Shown: one piece after another, positions 52,101 to 59,761 of the stretch | How the letters are laid out: every line of letters begins with the position of its first letter | Numbering within the stretch: position 1 is the stretch's first letter | Assembly: GCF_050942425.1 (NCBI RefSeq) | Contig: NZ_CP192063.1 | Span: forward strand, 3,720,001-3,784,000 | DNA from: Actinoallomurus sp050942425 | GTDB taxonomy: Bacteria > Actinomycetota > Actinomycetes > Streptosporangiales > Streptosporangiaceae | Direction: 5' to 3' | Length of the DNA stretch: 64,000 nucleotides | Program-made: the position numbers and the translations under genes | The notes under the pieces: model-generated | What the model was told of the DNA's origin: nothing | What the model saw: the letters and a program-made list of their open reading frames with translations, nothing else | Database searches by the model: none

Positions 52101-52288
52101 ACCTGACCCGGGCTTCGGCCACCTACCGCACCCCGTACGGCGAGGCCCGTACGTCCTGGACCAAGACGGACGACGGCATCCGGCTGACGGTCACCGTGCC
52201 GCCGGGCAGCACCGCCGAGGTGCACGTCCCCGGCTCCGGCGAGGTGCGCCAGGTCGGCTCCGGGACGTGGACGTTCCGGTCGAAGTGA
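49187..52288 (+). CDS. Secreted GH78 alpha-L-rhamnosidase
   Basis: A 1033-residue exported enzyme (signal SAAALAVVFGTAVPAYA). It has the same order as the gene at 37412 without the C-terminal modules: N-terminal domain (LGIEDTTPPLTWRL, VYWRVRVWTGSGGASAWS), an inserted F5/8-like module (RYVRLNVTRLGLPLVEN, LTVDLKSAKTFDQVLLFPRTD), rhamnosidase N-domain (LYVSGVGVYEAGLNGRRLGDAVLEPGNTD), barrel with DCPSREKLGWLEQ from about residue 657, and C-cap. The two genes are clear paralogs. Start ATG overlaps the GH127 stop, giving the co-translated trio 44647-52288. Confidence 0.92.
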   Translation: MSTLRRAAASAAALAVVFGTAVPAYAGERPGVTGLRAADLTEPLGIEDTTPPLTWRLTSAAQTAYQIQAATSPDGFGRPDLWDTGRVASAGQRVDYAGKALASRTRVYWRVRVWTGSGGASAWSEPAWFEAGLTSASDWSGQWITHPDWRFKEKQPTPIVVKLPETTARYVRLNVTRLGLPLVENLPDKTWRLQLAELEVRDSSGTNLAANTTVTSSDTGNQVNHKWLPRYLTDGTETTNQELAGWSSSAYPSDDVSAKPITLTVDLKSAKTFDQVLLFPRTDVPAAGDKVPYAPVDYSVSTGDDAAGPFTAVRTVAGQEPPRSPVPEAMPIFAKDFALPSRIRSARLYVSGVGVYEAGLNGRRLGDAVLEPGNTDVTDQVPYATYDVTRLLRPGRNSIGVRLGNGTANVISTADRYRKFGGTQSDPELIAQLEVTLADGSVRRVVSGTDWQTTLGGTTFSNWYGGEDFDARREPTGWDRPGAKRPGWQQPVAVTGPGGRLTGRIEEPVRVQDTLQGTQVGSGDGYQVFDLGRNIAGWPELTITAPAGTTVRMYPAESLNNGRAYQLTSNVGAPIWDQYTTRTDGAETWHPHFSYHALRYVELRGVPAGATVSVRGLALHADNPSAGSFSSSNDLLDGIHTLIRRAIENNMQSILTDCPSREKLGWLEQDHLVFGGLAFNYDMAAQLRKVVRDMAEAQTDTGLIPSTVPDYTVLAGAYRDDPNWGGAFVVVPWDLYLTYGDADTMRAYYPAMQKYASYLEARAVNGLTDYSLGDWITPDRTFPKFVSGTYGYWRVLDTMSKIAGALGKTDEAAAYRAKADASAKALSDKYYDTASGTFAGGGQGAEALALDMGAVPADQRQRLLDHLVGSVTAAGYHLQLGEISLPSAFRVLPDDVIYKIATQTDSPSYGYQVVHGNTTLGEGWDGGSGQSQDHFMLGSIDSWFTGRLAGIQQAPGSVGYRKLLIAPAVVGDLTRASATYRTPYGEARTSWTKTDDGIRLTVTVPPGSTAEVHVPGSGEVRQVGSGTWTFRSK

Positions 52289-52292
52289 CCCG

Positions 52293-52328
52293 CGCGTGCT
52301 CCCGCCTCACCCGGGGCGGGAGCACGCG
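52293..52328 (+). terminator. Strong stem-loop after the GH78 gene
   Basis: A perfect 14-base stem (52293-52306 with 52315-52328) with an 8-base loop, 4 bases after the stop codon. No T run. Confidence 0.65.
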
Positions 52329-52406
52329 GAATCGCACGGCGCCGGGGGCGCCGAGCGGAAGAGCACGGCGGCCGACCCGGCCGTGATCGCAGAGGAGGAG
52401 TCAGTA

Positions 52407-55070
52407 ATGAGGAACCGTCTCCCCGCGGCCTTGACGGCCGCCGGAGCCGCGGCCGTCCTGCTGGCCGCGCTGAGCGCGCCGGGGACCGCCCCGGCGTGGG
52501 CAGGGGTGGACCACGCCCCCCTCGCGCCGTCGGGCCTGACCATCGGCGACCAGACCCGGCCGCTGAACGTCGAAGGCCGTCCGGCCTTCGGCTGGCTGCC
52601 CCGCGACGTCGACCCGGGCGAGGTCCAGACCGCGTACCAGATCAAGATCTCCGACGGCCGCAAGACGGTCTGGGACAGCGGGAAGGTCACCTCGTCCCAG
52701 GAGTCGTACGTCGCCGGGCCGGACGGTCTGGCGCGCGGCGCGAGCTACACCTGGACCGTCCGCACCTGGGACCGCGCGGGCAAGACGTCGCCGTGGGCCA
52801 GGCCGGCCGCCTTCGACACCGGCCTCGCGGACGCCGACTGGCAGGCGAACTGGATCCGCCGCACGACGGCGGAGAAGGACGACTACACCTACGCCCGCAA
52901 GGAGTTCGCGGTCGGCCGCAGCCCGGTGGTCCGCGCCCGCGTCTACGTCGCCGCGAGCCAGCAGTACGACCTGCACGTCAACGGGCGGCTTGTCGACCGG
53001 GGCGCGGCGTTCTCCTACCCCGGCGAGGGTTACTACAAGACGGTCGACGTCACCCGCCTGCTCAGGCCGGGCGGGACGGCCGCCGTCGGCGCGCTCTACC
53101 ACTGGTACGGCCCCGGCCAGGGACGCCCGTCGGGCGAACCGGGCCTGCTGATGCGCGTCGTCGTCGACCACGCCGACGGCACCCGCCAGGTCGTCGTAAC
53201 CGACGGCTCCTGGAAGGTCGCCCGCGCGCAGTGGAAGGCCACGTCGTACCGCAACGGCGACGGCCGCGACTACATCGAGGACATCGACGGCACCGCCGAA
53301 CCGCTCGGCTGGGACCGCCCCGGCTTCAACGACGCGTCGTGGACGGCGCCGCAGGTGGTCGGCGCCCACCCGGCGGGTGTCTTCACGCACCTCCAGGGCC
53401 AGGAGTCCGGGCTCGCCTATGAGACGGTGCACCCGGTCAAGGTCACCAAGGTCGCCGGCGGGGTCGTCGCCGACTTCGGGAAAATCATCCCGGCCGTGCC
53501 GGTCGTCCGGTTCCGTGACGGCGTCAAGGACACGGCGGTGACGATGACCGCCGGCTACCTGCTGGCCGGCGACGGCACGGTCTCCAACTCCAAGCACGAC
53601 AACCAGACCACCGACCTGACCTACCGCTACACCGAGCGGGCCGGCGACCAGACGGTCCGCTACTACACCTACGAAGGCTTCCGCTACCTGCAGATCAACG
53701 CCGATGTCGCCGCGGACGACATCAGCGCGATCGTCCAGCACACCGACGTGCCGTCCCGGGCCCGGCTGCACACGTCCAACAGTGGCGTCGACGCCGCGTA
53801 CGACCTGATGCAGCGGTCGGCGCTGTACGACTCGCAGGAGCAGTTCCTCGACACGCCGACCCGGGAGAAGGGTCAGTTCCTCGGCGACTCCGTCGACGTG
53901 TCCCTGGCCACGATGTCCGGCTGGGGCGAACGCCGCCTCACCCGTAAGGCGATCCGCGAGTTCATCGCCTCCCAGGCACGCTACTGGCCGGACGGCCGGC
54001 TCAACGCCGTCTACCCGAACGGCGACGGCAAGCGCGACATCCCGGACTACACCGAGATGTTCCCGGGCTGGGTGTGGGAGTACTACCTGCAGTCCGGCGA
54101 CGCCGCCACCCTGAACGACGCCTACCCGGTCATGACGGCCGTCGCCGACTACGTCCGCCGCTACATCGACCCCTCCACCGGCCTGGTCACCAAGCTCGCC
54201 GGCGGGTCCGGCGCGTACCAGTACGGCATCATCGACTGGCCGAACCGCTACGGCTACGACACCGACACCGTGGCCCGGACCGCCGTCAACATCCTCGCGG
54301 TCGACGTCCTGAACGCCACCGCCCGCGCCGCCCAGACCCTCGGCAAGGACCCGAGCGCATTCCAGCGCGACGCGGCCGGTCTGAGCAGCGCGATCAACAA
54401 CAAGCTGCGCCGCGCGGACGGCGTCTACATCGACGGCCTGGAGGCCGACGGCTCGCAGAGCACCCACGCCTCCCAGCTCGCCAACGCCTTCGCGGTCGCG
54501 TACGGGCTCACGTCGGATGCCGCGGTGCTCGACCACGTGGCGAGCCTCGGCCTGCAGATGAGCCCGATGACCGTCCACTGGCTGATGACCGCCCTGGCCA
54601 CCCGCCCGAACGCCTTCGTCACCCGCCTCACCGACCCGAACAGCATCGGCTGGGCGAAGATCCTCGCCTCGGGCGGCACGTTCACGTGGGAGTCCTGGGA
54701 GGCCCCGGAGACCGGCGACAGCCTGTCGCACGGCTGGGGCGCGTCCCCGGTCATCGACGTCCAGCAGACCCTGCTCGGCGTGACGGTCACCGCTCCCGGC
54801 GCGGCCCAGATCCGCGTACGCCCACCGGCGTCCGGCCTCACCTCGGCGTCCGGCACGGTCCCGACCCAGCGCGGCGACGTCCGGGTGTCCTGGCACAAGA
54901 CCGGCGGTCGTATGACGCTGTCCGTCGACGTCCCGGTCAACGTGAAGGCCGAGATCGACCTCCCCACCACCGGCCAGGTGGAGGTGAAGGGCGACGCGAC
55001 GTACGCGGGTCGCCGAGACGGCGGAACGGTGTACGAAGCGGGCTCCGGCCGAGTCACCTTCAGCTCATAG
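52407..55070 (+). CDS. Secreted GH78 alpha-L-rhamnosidase, last gene of the locus
   Basis: An 887-residue exported enzyme (signal AAAVLLAALSAPGTAPAWA). N-terminal domain (IGDQTRPLNVEGRPAFGWLPRD, SYTWTVRTWDRAGKTSPWA), rhamnosidase N-domain (ARVYVAASQQYDLHVNGRLVDRG), then the barrel with the catalytic motif DTPTREKGQFLGD at about 482-494, which keeps all three acidic residues (D482, E487, D494) of the Bacillus RhaB pattern. A typical C-cap follows. AGGAGGAG lies upstream of the ATG. It ends 22 bases before a classic terminator that closes the rhamnose locus. Confidence 0.92.
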   Translation: MRNRLPAALTAAGAAAVLLAALSAPGTAPAWAGVDHAPLAPSGLTIGDQTRPLNVEGRPAFGWLPRDVDPGEVQTAYQIKISDGRKTVWDSGKVTSSQESYVAGPDGLARGASYTWTVRTWDRAGKTSPWARPAAFDTGLADADWQANWIRRTTAEKDDYTYARKEFAVGRSPVVRARVYVAASQQYDLHVNGRLVDRGAAFSYPGEGYYKTVDVTRLLRPGGTAAVGALYHWYGPGQGRPSGEPGLLMRVVVDHADGTRQVVVTDGSWKVARAQWKATSYRNGDGRDYIEDIDGTAEPLGWDRPGFNDASWTAPQVVGAHPAGVFTHLQGQESGLAYETVHPVKVTKVAGGVVADFGKIIPAVPVVRFRDGVKDTAVTMTAGYLLAGDGTVSNSKHDNQTTDLTYRYTERAGDQTVRYYTYEGFRYLQINADVAADDISAIVQHTDVPSRARLHTSNSGVDAAYDLMQRSALYDSQEQFLDTPTREKGQFLGDSVDVSLATMSGWGERRLTRKAIREFIASQARYWPDGRLNAVYPNGDGKRDIPDYTEMFPGWVWEYYLQSGDAATLNDAYPVMTAVADYVRRYIDPSTGLVTKLAGGSGAYQYGIIDWPNRYGYDTDTVARTAVNILAVDVLNATARAAQTLGKDPSAFQRDAAGLSSAINNKLRRADGVYIDGLEADGSQSTHASQLANAFAVAYGLTSDAAVLDHVASLGLQMSPMTVHWLMTALATRPNAFVTRLTDPNSIGWAKILASGGTFTWESWEAPETGDSLSHGWGASPVIDVQQTLLGVTVTAPGAAQIRVRPPASGLTSASGTVPTQRGDVRVSWHKTGGRMTLSVDVPVNVKAEIDLPTTGQVEVKGDATYAGRRDGGTVYEAGSGRVTFSS

Positions 55071-55092
55071 AGCTGAGCTCGCCCTGACCGCA

Positions 55093-55134
55093 GACCGCCC
55101 GCCTCTCCAGATCGCGAGAGGCGGGCGGTCTTTT
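55093..55134 (+). terminator. Rho-independent terminator closing the rhamnose/CAZyme locus
   Basis: A perfect 14-base stem (55093-55106 with 55117-55130) followed directly by TTTT. The best terminator in the window. Confidence 0.9.
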
Positions 55135-55511
55135 CGATCGGTCGTTGCCGTCGGTATTGACGGTGCGAACAACGCGATTGGGACCGGACAGGGTCCGCAG
55201 CGGCGACAGGGTGACAACGACGGCGGCAATGCGGGCACCGCCGGACTTACTCCGTTGCGTCGTTCCCGGCCGTCGTGAGAATGTTGGCGCGCTCCACGGC
55301 ACGTACACACACGGCAAAGGACTGAAGCCATTGATCCCGGCGTCCCTCAGCGGCCGCCGTCGGCACTGAGCCCGTCTGCTCTTCTCGCGGCATCAGTGCC
55401 ACGCCATCCCGCGGCGGCCCCACGATCCGGTGCCTGACGCACCGCCCCATGCGCTGCTCACCCGCCTGCGCGGGGTGAGCGCTCCACTGATTACGTGAGG
55501 TCGACATCACC
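55135..55511. other. Intergenic region without recognised gene
   Basis: About 380 bases between the locus terminator and the next gene. Short open frames exist on both strands, but none has recognisable protein similarity or a convincing ribosome site. The only structure seen is the hairpin at 55456-55480. Confidence 0.5.
55456..55480. other. Hairpin upstream of a GNAT gene
   Basis: GCTCACCCGC (55456-55465) pairs with GCGGGGTGAGC (55470-55480) with one bulge. In sequence it resembles a single type I-E CRISPR repeat but is present once only. Confidence 0.4.
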
Positions 55512-56291
55512 GTGGACACCAACGTTCAGAGTTTCGCCGTCGCCAACCTGCGCCGCCGGCCCGTCGTCGTTGAGACGGGCGGCTTCGTCGCGGGCTTTGA
55601 CCCCGGCACCACCAGCCCGTACGTCAACTATGCGACGCCGCTGCCCGGCGCCGAGCCGACCCGTCAGGACGTCGCCGCACTGATCGGGGCGTTCCGTACG
55701 CGACGCCTCAAACCCCGCCTCGAGTTCGCGCCCGACGCCGCGCCCGCCGTAGAGGCCGCGCTGCGTACGGCCGGCTTCAGCACTGAGGCGGTGCACGAAT
55801 ACCTGGTCTGCACCCCGGAAACGCTGACGATGCCGCGAAATGACGGTGCGGACGCCATTCTCGTGGAGAGCCCGTGCTCGGACGAGGACTACGCCGCGGT
55901 CGACGCGGCCTTGTCGGAGGCGTTCAGCGGCGAGTTCGAGCCATCCTCGGAAGGCGCGGCCCGGCTTCGCCGCACCCAGGAGAACGGCGGAGCCGTCCGT
56001 TTCGTCCGCGCCCCCGATGGCGGCTGCGCCGGCGGGGCCACCTGCTCCCCACCCGCCGTCGGAACGGCGGAACTGGCGGGCGTCGGCACCCGGCCCGCCT
56101 TCCGCGGCCGCGGCGTCGCCGCCGCGGTCACGGCGGCGTTGACCGAGGCCATGTTCGCCAGGAGAGCGCGGTCGGTGTGGCTGGAGTACTCGGGAGAGGG
56201 ATCCCGACGCGTCTATGAACGCATCGGCTACCGACCGCGAGGCACCCGCCGGTACATGTCGCTCGAAGCAGCGGCCTGCAAAACCTCCTGA
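55512..56291 (+). CDS. GNAT-family N-acetyltransferase
   Basis: A 259-residue protein with a C-terminal GNAT domain: GTAELAGVGTRPAFRGRGVAAAVTAAL is the acetyl-CoA binding loop and VWLEYSGEGSRRVYERIGYRPRGTRRYM the last strand-helix pair. The N-terminal half (about 1-110) is a second, degenerate acetyltransferase-like region. Substrate unknown. GTG start; a GAGG lies about 11 bases upstream, so the start is uncertain. Confidence 0.75.
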   Translation: MDTNVQSFAVANLRRRPVVVETGGFVAGFDPGTTSPYVNYATPLPGAEPTRQDVAALIGAFRTRRLKPRLEFAPDAAPAVEAALRTAGFSTEAVHEYLVCTPETLTMPRNDGADAILVESPCSDEDYAAVDAALSEAFSGEFEPSSEGAARLRRTQENGGAVRFVRAPDGGCAGGATCSPPAVGTAELAGVGTRPAFRGRGVAAAVTAALTEAMFARRARSVWLEYSGEGSRRVYERIGYRPRGTRRYMSLEAAACKTS

Positions 56292-56323
56292 TGCGATCAC
56301 GCTTCCAGCGGAAGTCTGACAGG

Positions 56324-56343
56324 GCGTAGCATAGATGTTACGC
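56324..56343. promoter_or_regulatory. Palindromic operator/promoter of the HTH gene
   Basis: GCGTAGCATAGATGTTACGC is a 20-base inverted repeat with one mismatch in each 9-base arm pair; it contains TAGCAT, a plausible -10 hexamer, and lies 22 bases before the start codon. Suggests autorepression by the encoded HTH protein. Confidence 0.55.
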
Positions 56344-56365
56344 TCGAGCTGTGGGGGTGAGTGCG

Positions 56366-56776
56366 ATGACGAGTCTGTTCTGGAAGGATCTGGCAACCGA
56401 CCTGGAGGACCCGGAGTTCCTCCGGGAGTACATTCGCGAGTCGGTCCGCATCGCGACTGTCGATGCGATCATGAATGCGCTGGACCGGGCGCGGCTTGCC
56501 GAGAACCTGTCCAAGGCCGAGGTGGCCAGGGCCATCGGAGCGGAGCCTGCGGTCGTTCGTCGCTTGTTCGCGGCGGGCAATACGAACCCCAATCCAACAC
56601 TGGGGACCCTCGTCGACGTGGCCGCGGCCCTTGGGTTGCGCATAAAGGTCGAGCCGCTGCCTGACGAGGAGCGGGAAGCGGTAACCGATCCGTTGCGGAA
56701 TGGCACGGCCAGCCAGGCAGCGATCGAGAGGCTCGTGACGTTGCGGTCCCAGTACGAGTCGACGCAACCTGCCTGA
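56366..56776 (+). CDS. HTH antitoxin-like protein
   Basis: A 136-residue protein with a central XRE-type helix-turn-helix (LAENLSKAEVARAIGAEPAVVRRLFAAGNTNPNPTLGTLVDVAAALGLRIKVEPL), the pattern of addiction-module antidotes of the HigA/RelB-partner type. The N-terminal helix (FLREYIRESVRIATVDAIMNALD) may mediate dimerisation. ATG at 56366 preceded by GGGGTGAG. The convergent gene 8 bases downstream encodes a RelE/HigB-like protein, so the two may form a toxin-antitoxin pair in unusual orientation. Confidence 0.7.
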   Translation: MTSLFWKDLATDLEDPEFLREYIRESVRIATVDAIMNALDRARLAENLSKAEVARAIGAEPAVVRRLFAAGNTNPNPTLGTLVDVAAALGLRIKVEPLPDEEREAVTDPLRNGTASQAAIERLVTLRSQYESTQPA

Positions 56777-56784
56777 GCGCCGAA

Positions 56785-57255
56785 TCAGCCGAGCGAACGA
56801 GGATTGCGCGCCAGATACTCGTCGCCCAGCCGACGCACCCTGGCGTACTCGGCCGCGTTTACCGTTGTCCGGAAGGGCTTATGTAGCCCGGCGACGATGA
56901 CCAGCAGCGGCTTCTCGGCGTCTTTGGCCTCGTAATCCAGCAGACAGTAGAGGCGATAGTGGTGGCGGCCCTTGCCACCACCCGGCTTGACCCCGTCCAG
57001 ACGGACCTCGAACCAGCCCGACATGTCTCCGTGCATCGCCTCCCAGTAGCCGCCACCTGCGAACCTGTACGGCGGGGCGGCGGCCACGGCCGTCAACACC
57101 GCGGCGAACTTCGCGCGCACGGTGGGGGGACAGGACCGCAAGAAGTCACGCCCGGGGATCGACTCGCCGGGGTCGTCGTCGACGTGGCGTTTGAAGAAGG
57201 CGACGGCATGTGGGTGCTCGCGTCGAGGGCGGTTAGCAGCGGCCGGGGGAGTCAC
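56785..57255 (-). CDS. RelE/HigB-like toxin (phage Gp49-like family)
   Basis: A 156-residue protein. Features: LRSCPPTVRAKFAAVLTAVAAAPPYRFAGGGYWEAMHGDMSGWFEVRLDG, HYRLYCLLDYEAKDAEKPLLVIVAGLHKPFRTTVNAAEYARVRRLGDEYLARNP, which is the pattern of the HigB/Gp49 mRNA interferase family: charged strand ending in YRLYCLLD, a hydrophobic LLVIVAGLHKP strand and a helix. It has a longer N terminus than usual. The start GTG at 57255 lacks a ribosome site. Its stop faces the stop of the HTH gene across 8 bases. Confidence 0.7.
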   Translation of the reverse strand: MTPPAAANRPRREHPHAVAFFKRHVDDDPGESIPGRDFLRSCPPTVRAKFAAVLTAVAAAPPYRFAGGGYWEAMHGDMSGWFEVRLDGVKPGGGKGRHHYRLYCLLDYEAKDAEKPLLVIVAGLHKPFRTTVNAAEYARVRRLGDEYLARNPRSLG

Positions 57256-57432
57256 GCATCGTGATTGTAGTGAAACTCATTGTTGTCGGTGTGGTGTCCG
57301 AGCAGCTTGTGCGAGGGGACGCTTGGCGAATCCATCGCAGCAGGGACCGCCGAGGAGTACCAGCCGGTGATGACATGGCCGTCCCTGTGCAACGCGGCCC
57401 GGTCGATGGGCAGGGATAGGACGCGCGGAGTC

Positions 57433-57948
57433 TCATCGAGAGGTCGAGCTCACCCGCTGGCCGTAGAGGTGGGCGGTCTGGCCGCGGTATTGGATGTCGC
57501 GCAGGTGGCGGTGGCCGATCCGTTCCGCGACGGCTATGGAGCGGGAGTTGCTCGGCAGGATGACGGAGATGACTTCCTGTGCGCCCAGCTCCTTGAGGCA
57601 GTAGTTCAGGGAGGCGCGGGCCGCCTCCGTGGCGTAGCCCTTTCCCCAGTGTTCTCGGGCCAGGCACCAGCCGACTCCCAGCCCCGGAAACCCGTGCGGC
57701 TGCCAGGGCCCGGCGCGCCCGACGAACCGGCCGGTGGCTTTCTCCACCAGCGCCCAGTGGGAGTAGCCGCGGATCTCCCGGTGCCCGATGAACATGGCGA
57801 GACTTCGCCAAGCATCCGCGGGTGAGGTACCGATACTCTCCGCCAGCCCTCCTGCGACCTGCGGGTCGGCCAGCATCGCAGCGTAATCGTCGAAGTCATC
57901 GCCCGTCAGCGGCCGCATCATGAGCCGGTCCGTCTCCAGCACAGTCAT
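57433..57948 (-). CDS. GNAT-family acetyltransferase (RimJ/RimL type)
   Basis: A 171-residue protein of the Acetyltransf_3 group: LETDRLMMRPLTGDDFDDYAAMLADPQVAGGL at the N terminus, WALVEKATGRFVGRAGPW, LGVGWCLAREHWGKGYATEAARASLNYCL (acetyl-CoA loop) and ILPSNSRSIAVAERIGHRHLRDIQY. Full family length. The ATG giving MTVLETDRL is where homology begins. The 177 bases downstream to the toxin gene hold no recognisable gene. Confidence 0.85.
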   Translation of the reverse strand: MTVLETDRLMMRPLTGDDFDDYAAMLADPQVAGGLAESIGTSPADAWRSLAMFIGHREIRGYSHWALVEKATGRFVGRAGPWQPHGFPGLGVGWCLAREHWGKGYATEAARASLNYCLKELGAQEVISVILPSNSRSIAVAERIGHRHLRDIQYRGQTAHLYGQRVSSTSR

Positions 57949-58031
57949 GATCGAAGTATCTGGCAGCAGAGATCGGCTTCTCAAGCGGTCACTCAAATGC
58001 CGGACCGGTTCAGGATCGATGACGGGGAGAT

Positions 58032-58196
58032 TTAAGGTCCCAGCAGGACGGGGAGGGCATCGGTGCCGTGCTGTACGAAGCCGCGCGCGCCGTAGTAGAA
58101 GCTCGGCGGCGAACCCGGGTCCAGGCGGATGTCCGGGCGGGCGGCGAACAGCGCGGTCAACACGGCGTGCTCCTGGATGCAAGGGGCGCGGCGCAT
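58032..58196 (-). pseudogene. Possible remnant of a GNAT-type gene
   Basis: A 54-codon frame ends in PSFYYGARGFVQHGTDALPVLLGP, which looks like the final strand of a GNAT acetyltransferase (FYxxxGF plus a terminal PLPVLLGP-like tail). The upstream part cannot be matched, so it may be a decayed 3' fragment. The surrounding 57949-58309 region holds nothing else recognisable. Confidence 0.3.
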
Positions 58197-58309
58197 GCGC
58201 GCGGTGCGGGAACGGGATCTGCGGCTAACACACTGGCCCCGACGGCCGGGCAGGACTCGCGACGTTTGACGACCTGGGGGCGATTGCACGTGAGGGGACG
58301 GCCGGCTCG

Positions 58310-58771
58310 TCAGGGCTGCGCCGGGTCGAGCGGCAGAACGCGGTGGAAGACGACTCTGGCCTGGCCGGGGCCGCTGTAGTTATTGACGACCTCCGCGTCG
58401 AAGCCGAGGCTGCGATGGAATGCGATCGAGGTGGTGTTTCCGGGGGACGTGATCGCCTTCAGTCGCCGTGCGCCCTGGCGATACGCGGCGTCGGCGAACG
58501 CCGTGTACAGGCGGCGCCCGAGGCCGGTGCCGCGGGTGTCGTCTCGAGTGGCGATGAGGTGAACGTACCCGGTACCCGTTGGGGTGACGAACCCGATGAC
58601 GTACCCGTGGATTTCGTCCTCGGCTCGGGCGACAAGGCACGTTTCACCGAACTCGCGCACCAACGTTAGAAGGTGCTGGTGCCGAAGGTCTCGGTCTCCC
58701 CAGTACCGGTGGTGATCAGCAAGTACCTGGTGGATGTCGGTCACCTCGGCCGGTGTGATCCGTGCGTGCAT
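58310..58771 (-). CDS. GNAT-family acetyltransferase
   Basis: About 153 residues covering a complete GNAT fold: HARITPAEVTDIHQVLADHH, HGYVIGFVTPTGTGYVHLIATRDDTRGTGLGRRLYTAFADAAYRQGARRLKAITSPGNTTSIAFHRSLGF. The RGTGLGRRL loop binds acetyl-CoA. Start is uncertain: ATG at 58771 begins homology, with in-frame ATGs at 58783 and 58801. Substrate unknown. Confidence 0.83.
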   Translation of the reverse strand: MHARITPAEVTDIHQVLADHHRYWGDRDLRHQHLLTLVREFGETCLVARAEDEIHGYVIGFVTPTGTGYVHLIATRDDTRGTGLGRRLYTAFADAAYRQGARRLKAITSPGNTTSIAFHRSLGFDAEVVNNYSGPGQARVVFHRVLPLDPAQP

Positions 58772-58823
58772 GACAGGAATCATCGCAGGTGCTGCCTTCA
58801 TCCCCTGAGAAGGGAAGTGAGCC

Positions 58824-59581
58824 TCAGACTCGGGTGCGGCCGACGTAGAGGTTGCGGGCCCGGTAGTAGGTGTCGGTGGTCGGGCCGGGGGATCCTGAGG
58901 ACCCTTCCATCTGCAGGTTGATGATGATCCACATCGGCTGGCCGACGAAACCGGCGCCCCGGTGCTGTCCGACCCAGGTGCCGTCGAGGTAGTAGTGGAT
59001 GTCGACGTCGGTGGCGTTCACCTTCGTGATCCAGGCTCGGTAGCCGTGCCAGGAGCCCGGGTTGGAGACACCGACGATCGTGTTCGACCACCCGCCGGAG
59101 GCGTTCCGGTAGGTGTTGAACCAGTTTCGCGCGTCGCCCTTGTACTCCAGGATGTCGCTCTCCGGCGGCCAGGTATTCGCGCCGGTCAGCCAGAATGCCG
59201 GCCACGTGCCGCGCGCGGAAGGTGCCTGGAACTCACCCTTCACCTCCCAATTGGGGAACTGGTCGTTGACCAGCACCTGCGTTTTCGCGTGAACGGCGCC
59301 CGAATGATAGTGGATCGGCAGGTACGGGCTGGCGGAGCTCTTTCCCTCATCCCACGTGATATGCGCGGCCTTGAGTTCGAGTACGCCGGAGGACGCGAGA
59401 TAGACGTGATTGTGGTCGCTCGCGGAGCCGTACATCCGGGCGCTGCCGTTGTGGTCCGAACCCCACGGATAGCGGTAGTTCCACGCCGCCTCCAGGGTCG
59501 AATAACTCGCGAAGGAGCCGTCGACGACCCGGCCACGCCGACGGATCCGGCTGCGAGAAAACGTCGTCGGGTGTAGGTCAT
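58824..59581 (-). pseudogene. GH16 endo-beta-glucanase-like gene with a frameshift after the Tat signal
   Basis: An ATG at 59581 with GGGAGGGTG upstream starts MTYTRRRFLAAGSVGVAGSS, a twin-arginine signal, but this frame then leaves the coding sequence. The catalytic domain is in another frame from about 59525 on: SYSTLEAAWNYRYPWGSDHNGSARMY, WEVKGEFQAPSARGTWPAFWLTG and PPESDILEYKG, which holds the GH16 ExDxxE nucleophile/acid motif, up to the end RARNLYVGRTRV. No start codon with a signal peptide exists in the catalytic frame. Either a sequencing indel or a small deletion joining signal and domain; otherwise the domain is intact. Confidence 0.65.
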
Positions 59582-59761
59582 CGTCGCACCCTCCCTGATG
59601 CGGACGATCGCCATGCCCTGGTCGACGGGCGCAGGAAATGGCGCTGGACAACGCGCGGCATAAGCCTGGCGCGACGTTATCCAGACGCTTCGAACGCGTC
59701 AAGAAGGCTTTCACGCATTTTCAGCCGGGATAAACAACCCGTGACGGCTTCCGCGCGGACG

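Noticed and set aside
55456..55480. Sequence resembling a type I-E CRISPR repeat
   Set aside because: Only one copy is present, no spaced repeats and no cas genes are nearby, and the flanking inverted complement makes it an ordinary hairpin.
55145..55522. Short frames in the gap after the rhamnose locus
   Set aside because: None has a credible ribosome site, domain or codon pattern better than random GC-rich DNA.
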